Source: CALOCY01 sp942491975
GTDB lineage: Bacteria > Bacteroidota > Bacteroidia > Bacteroidales > Prolixibacteraceae
Reading direction: 5' to 3'
Assembly (NCBI GenBank): GCA_942491975.1
Contig: CALOCY010000004.1
Span: forward strand, 186,001-250,000
DNA length: 64,000 nucleotides
Within the stretch, counting starts at the first letter, position 1; each line of letters opens with the position of its first letter. Shown piece by piece: positions 62,926 through 64,000 of the stretch. The notes below the pieces were generated by a model. It did not search any database, was not told the origin of the DNA, and saw only the letters and a list, made by a program, of their open reading frames with translations. The position numbers and the translations under genes are program-made.

Positions 62926-64000
62926 TTATTTGTAACGTTTGCCGTCTTTGAAAGTTACGACAAAGGCTCCCGGAATTTCATTCCCGGCACGTATCTGGTC
63001 ACGTAATTTTCGCGCTTCGTTGTATGTTGCAAATGATCCCACCGTATAGATGTGGAAATTGTTGTAATAACTTCTTTCAATGGGGTGTTTGATGTTGTAT
63101 TTTTTTGCCATCCAACGGATTGGAACCCTTTTTTTCAGGTTGGCACAAATTTGCACACGGTATTCAATTTCCCCTTTGGAAATAAGGGATACTCCTGCTT
63201 CCTTTGCCTCATCAGAAGTGCTTTGGGGATTATTGGACACGATGGGTTGATTCGTTTTTGATACTGTCCGGTCAATGGTTGAATCTTTTTTAATATTGAA
63301 TGACTTGTTAAATGATTTCTGGAACTTGATTTTGCGTCTTTTTTCTTTAATCCTAACCTCAATGTGCTCAGTCAGATCAGAGGTTAGGTTAATGGTAAAT
63401 TGGTTTGTAGCCAGTTCATATTCACGGGGCAAACGGTCATAAACTTTCACTGTCCATTGTCCGGGTCTTAAACTTTCAAATGTAAATTCCCCATTTTCAT
63501 CGGTAAATTCCCTGAATACTTCATTTTCGCTTTTTGCTTCAATAATCAGTTTTCCCAGCTTCTCTTTAACTTCAGCAAACTCCTTATCGTTGGTAACAGC
63601 CTGTTTTTCAATGACCAATTCGCCGGTAATTCGTGAAGAACGGGTCAGGGCAATGTCAAAATTTGTCTCTCCTTCGGGAACTATTTCCAGCCGGTACGGT
63701 CCCGGGTTTTCAGGAATGGCATCTATTCCGGCATTTGAATAATCTACAATCAGGTAGTAAGATCCTGCAGCAAGTACCGGAAAACTGTAATCGCCATCTT
63801 CATTTGTTATTGTTTGATTGCCACCAAGTGAAAGGACAATTCCTTCTACATTTTTAACCCCTTTGTTAATCAACCTGCCGGAGAGTTTGCCAATGTTCTC
63901 TTTTTTTGCCACCGGAATATTTATGGTGCGTGTGTAGCGGGCAATAAATGCTAACTCATTCACATCCAAAGAATTTCTGACCAGGTTGTGGCGGGCAGAA
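62926..64000 (-). CDS. Large secreted protein, C-terminal part with CarboxypepD_reg and SPOR domains (partial)
   Basis: The frame is open to the right edge, so this is the C-terminal part of a longer gene whose start lies outside the window. Visible are two CarboxypepD_reg/SD-repeat-like domains (GKLSGRLINKGVKNVEGIVLSL and GELVIEKQAVTNDKEFAEV, then FTDENGEFTFESLRPGQWTV). A basic linker follows, then a SPOR-like domain (EYRVQICANLKKRVPIRWMA, then FHIYTVGSFATYNEARKLRD). SPOR domains bind denuded peptidoglycan at division sites. The whole may be a large extracellular protein; the missing part is probably long. Confidence 0.75.
   Translation of the reverse strand, partial: SARHNLVRNSLDVNELAFIARYTRTINIPVAKKENIGKLSGRLINKGVKNVEGIVLSLGGNQTITNEDGDYSFPVLAAGSYYLIVDYSNAGIDAIPENPGPYRLEIVPEGETNFDIALTRSSRITGELVIEKQAVTNDKEFAEVKEKLGKLIIEAKSENEVFREFTDENGEFTFESLRPGQWTVKVYDRLPREYELATNQFTINLTSDLTEHIEVRIKEKRRKIKFQKSFNKSFNIKKDSTIDRTVSKTNQPIVSNNPQSTSDEAKEAGVSLISKGEIEYRVQICANLKKRVPIRWMAKKYNIKHPIERSYYNNFHIYTVGSFATYNEARKLRDQIRAGNEIPGAFVVTFKDGKRYK

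Overview
The window is a piece of a Bacteroidota chromosome. The evidence is the asnS-rpoN pair, an S16 protein with a long acidic tail, a SusC-like TonB-dependent receptor beside a DUF4249 lipoprotein, many lipoproteins with TlpA or GIN (DUF2807) domains, LytTR/His-kinase two-component pairs, SPOR and CarboxypepD_reg proteins, and repeated promoters of the form TTTG-N19-21-TAnnTTTG with little Shine-Dalgarno sequence. Genus cannot be fixed from this sequence. No rRNA, tRNA or CRISPR array was recognised.

Layout. 1-9.3 kb: rpoN (partial), asnS, a lipoprotein, rpsP-rimM, a GIN-domain protein, a TlpA lipoprotein, a second TlpA-type gene broken by a frameshift and a 779-bp IS1595-type insertion sequence, then ruvC. 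9.3-24.9 kb: core genes (EamA exporter, TPR protein, serS, rpmA-rplU, BFN/UVR protein, CNT nucleoside transporter, thyA, folA), a TonB receptor/DUF4249 pair, a hotdog thioesterase with an unusual start, a second GIN protein, a TsaC-type synthase and a YdeI-like protein. 24.9-32.6 kb: an accessory island built like integron gene cassettes, with long stem-loop attC-like sites, two nearly identical 1926-bp group II introns sitting in the core sites, a membrane-protein cassette, a LytTR/kinase cassette and a 1-kb inverted-repeat structure. 32.6-46.8 kb: glycosyltransferase, dapD, CarboxypepD_reg protein, Thr/Ser dehydratase, cardiolipin synthase, ribD/prmC, DUF362 plus polyferredoxin, and a PrsW-LytTR-kinase operon. 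46.8-53.8 kb: repeat-rich gaps, a frameshifted membrane protein, carAB with a structured leader, and a tiny lipoprotein. 53.8-64 kb: argB-like kinase, DUF2061-cysH, cysDN, GNAT, a large glycosyltransferase, recR, ArsC, a secreted protein and a truncated SPOR protein.

Metabolic links. carAB and the argB-like kinase feed pyrimidine and arginine synthesis; thyA and folA are the dTMP/folate couple. cysH has the Cys-Cys/CxxC/C pattern of iron-sulfur APS reductases, and cysDN stands beside it with no APS kinase gene, so sulfate is probably reduced from APS directly.

The most unusual part is the 24.9-32.6 kb island. Each putative cassette starts and ends with mutually complementary 9-10-nt core sequences, and both introns split that core at the same TTGT|T position, on the strand opposite to the cassette genes. 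Several dispersed palindromic repeat families also occupy the gaps between core genes.
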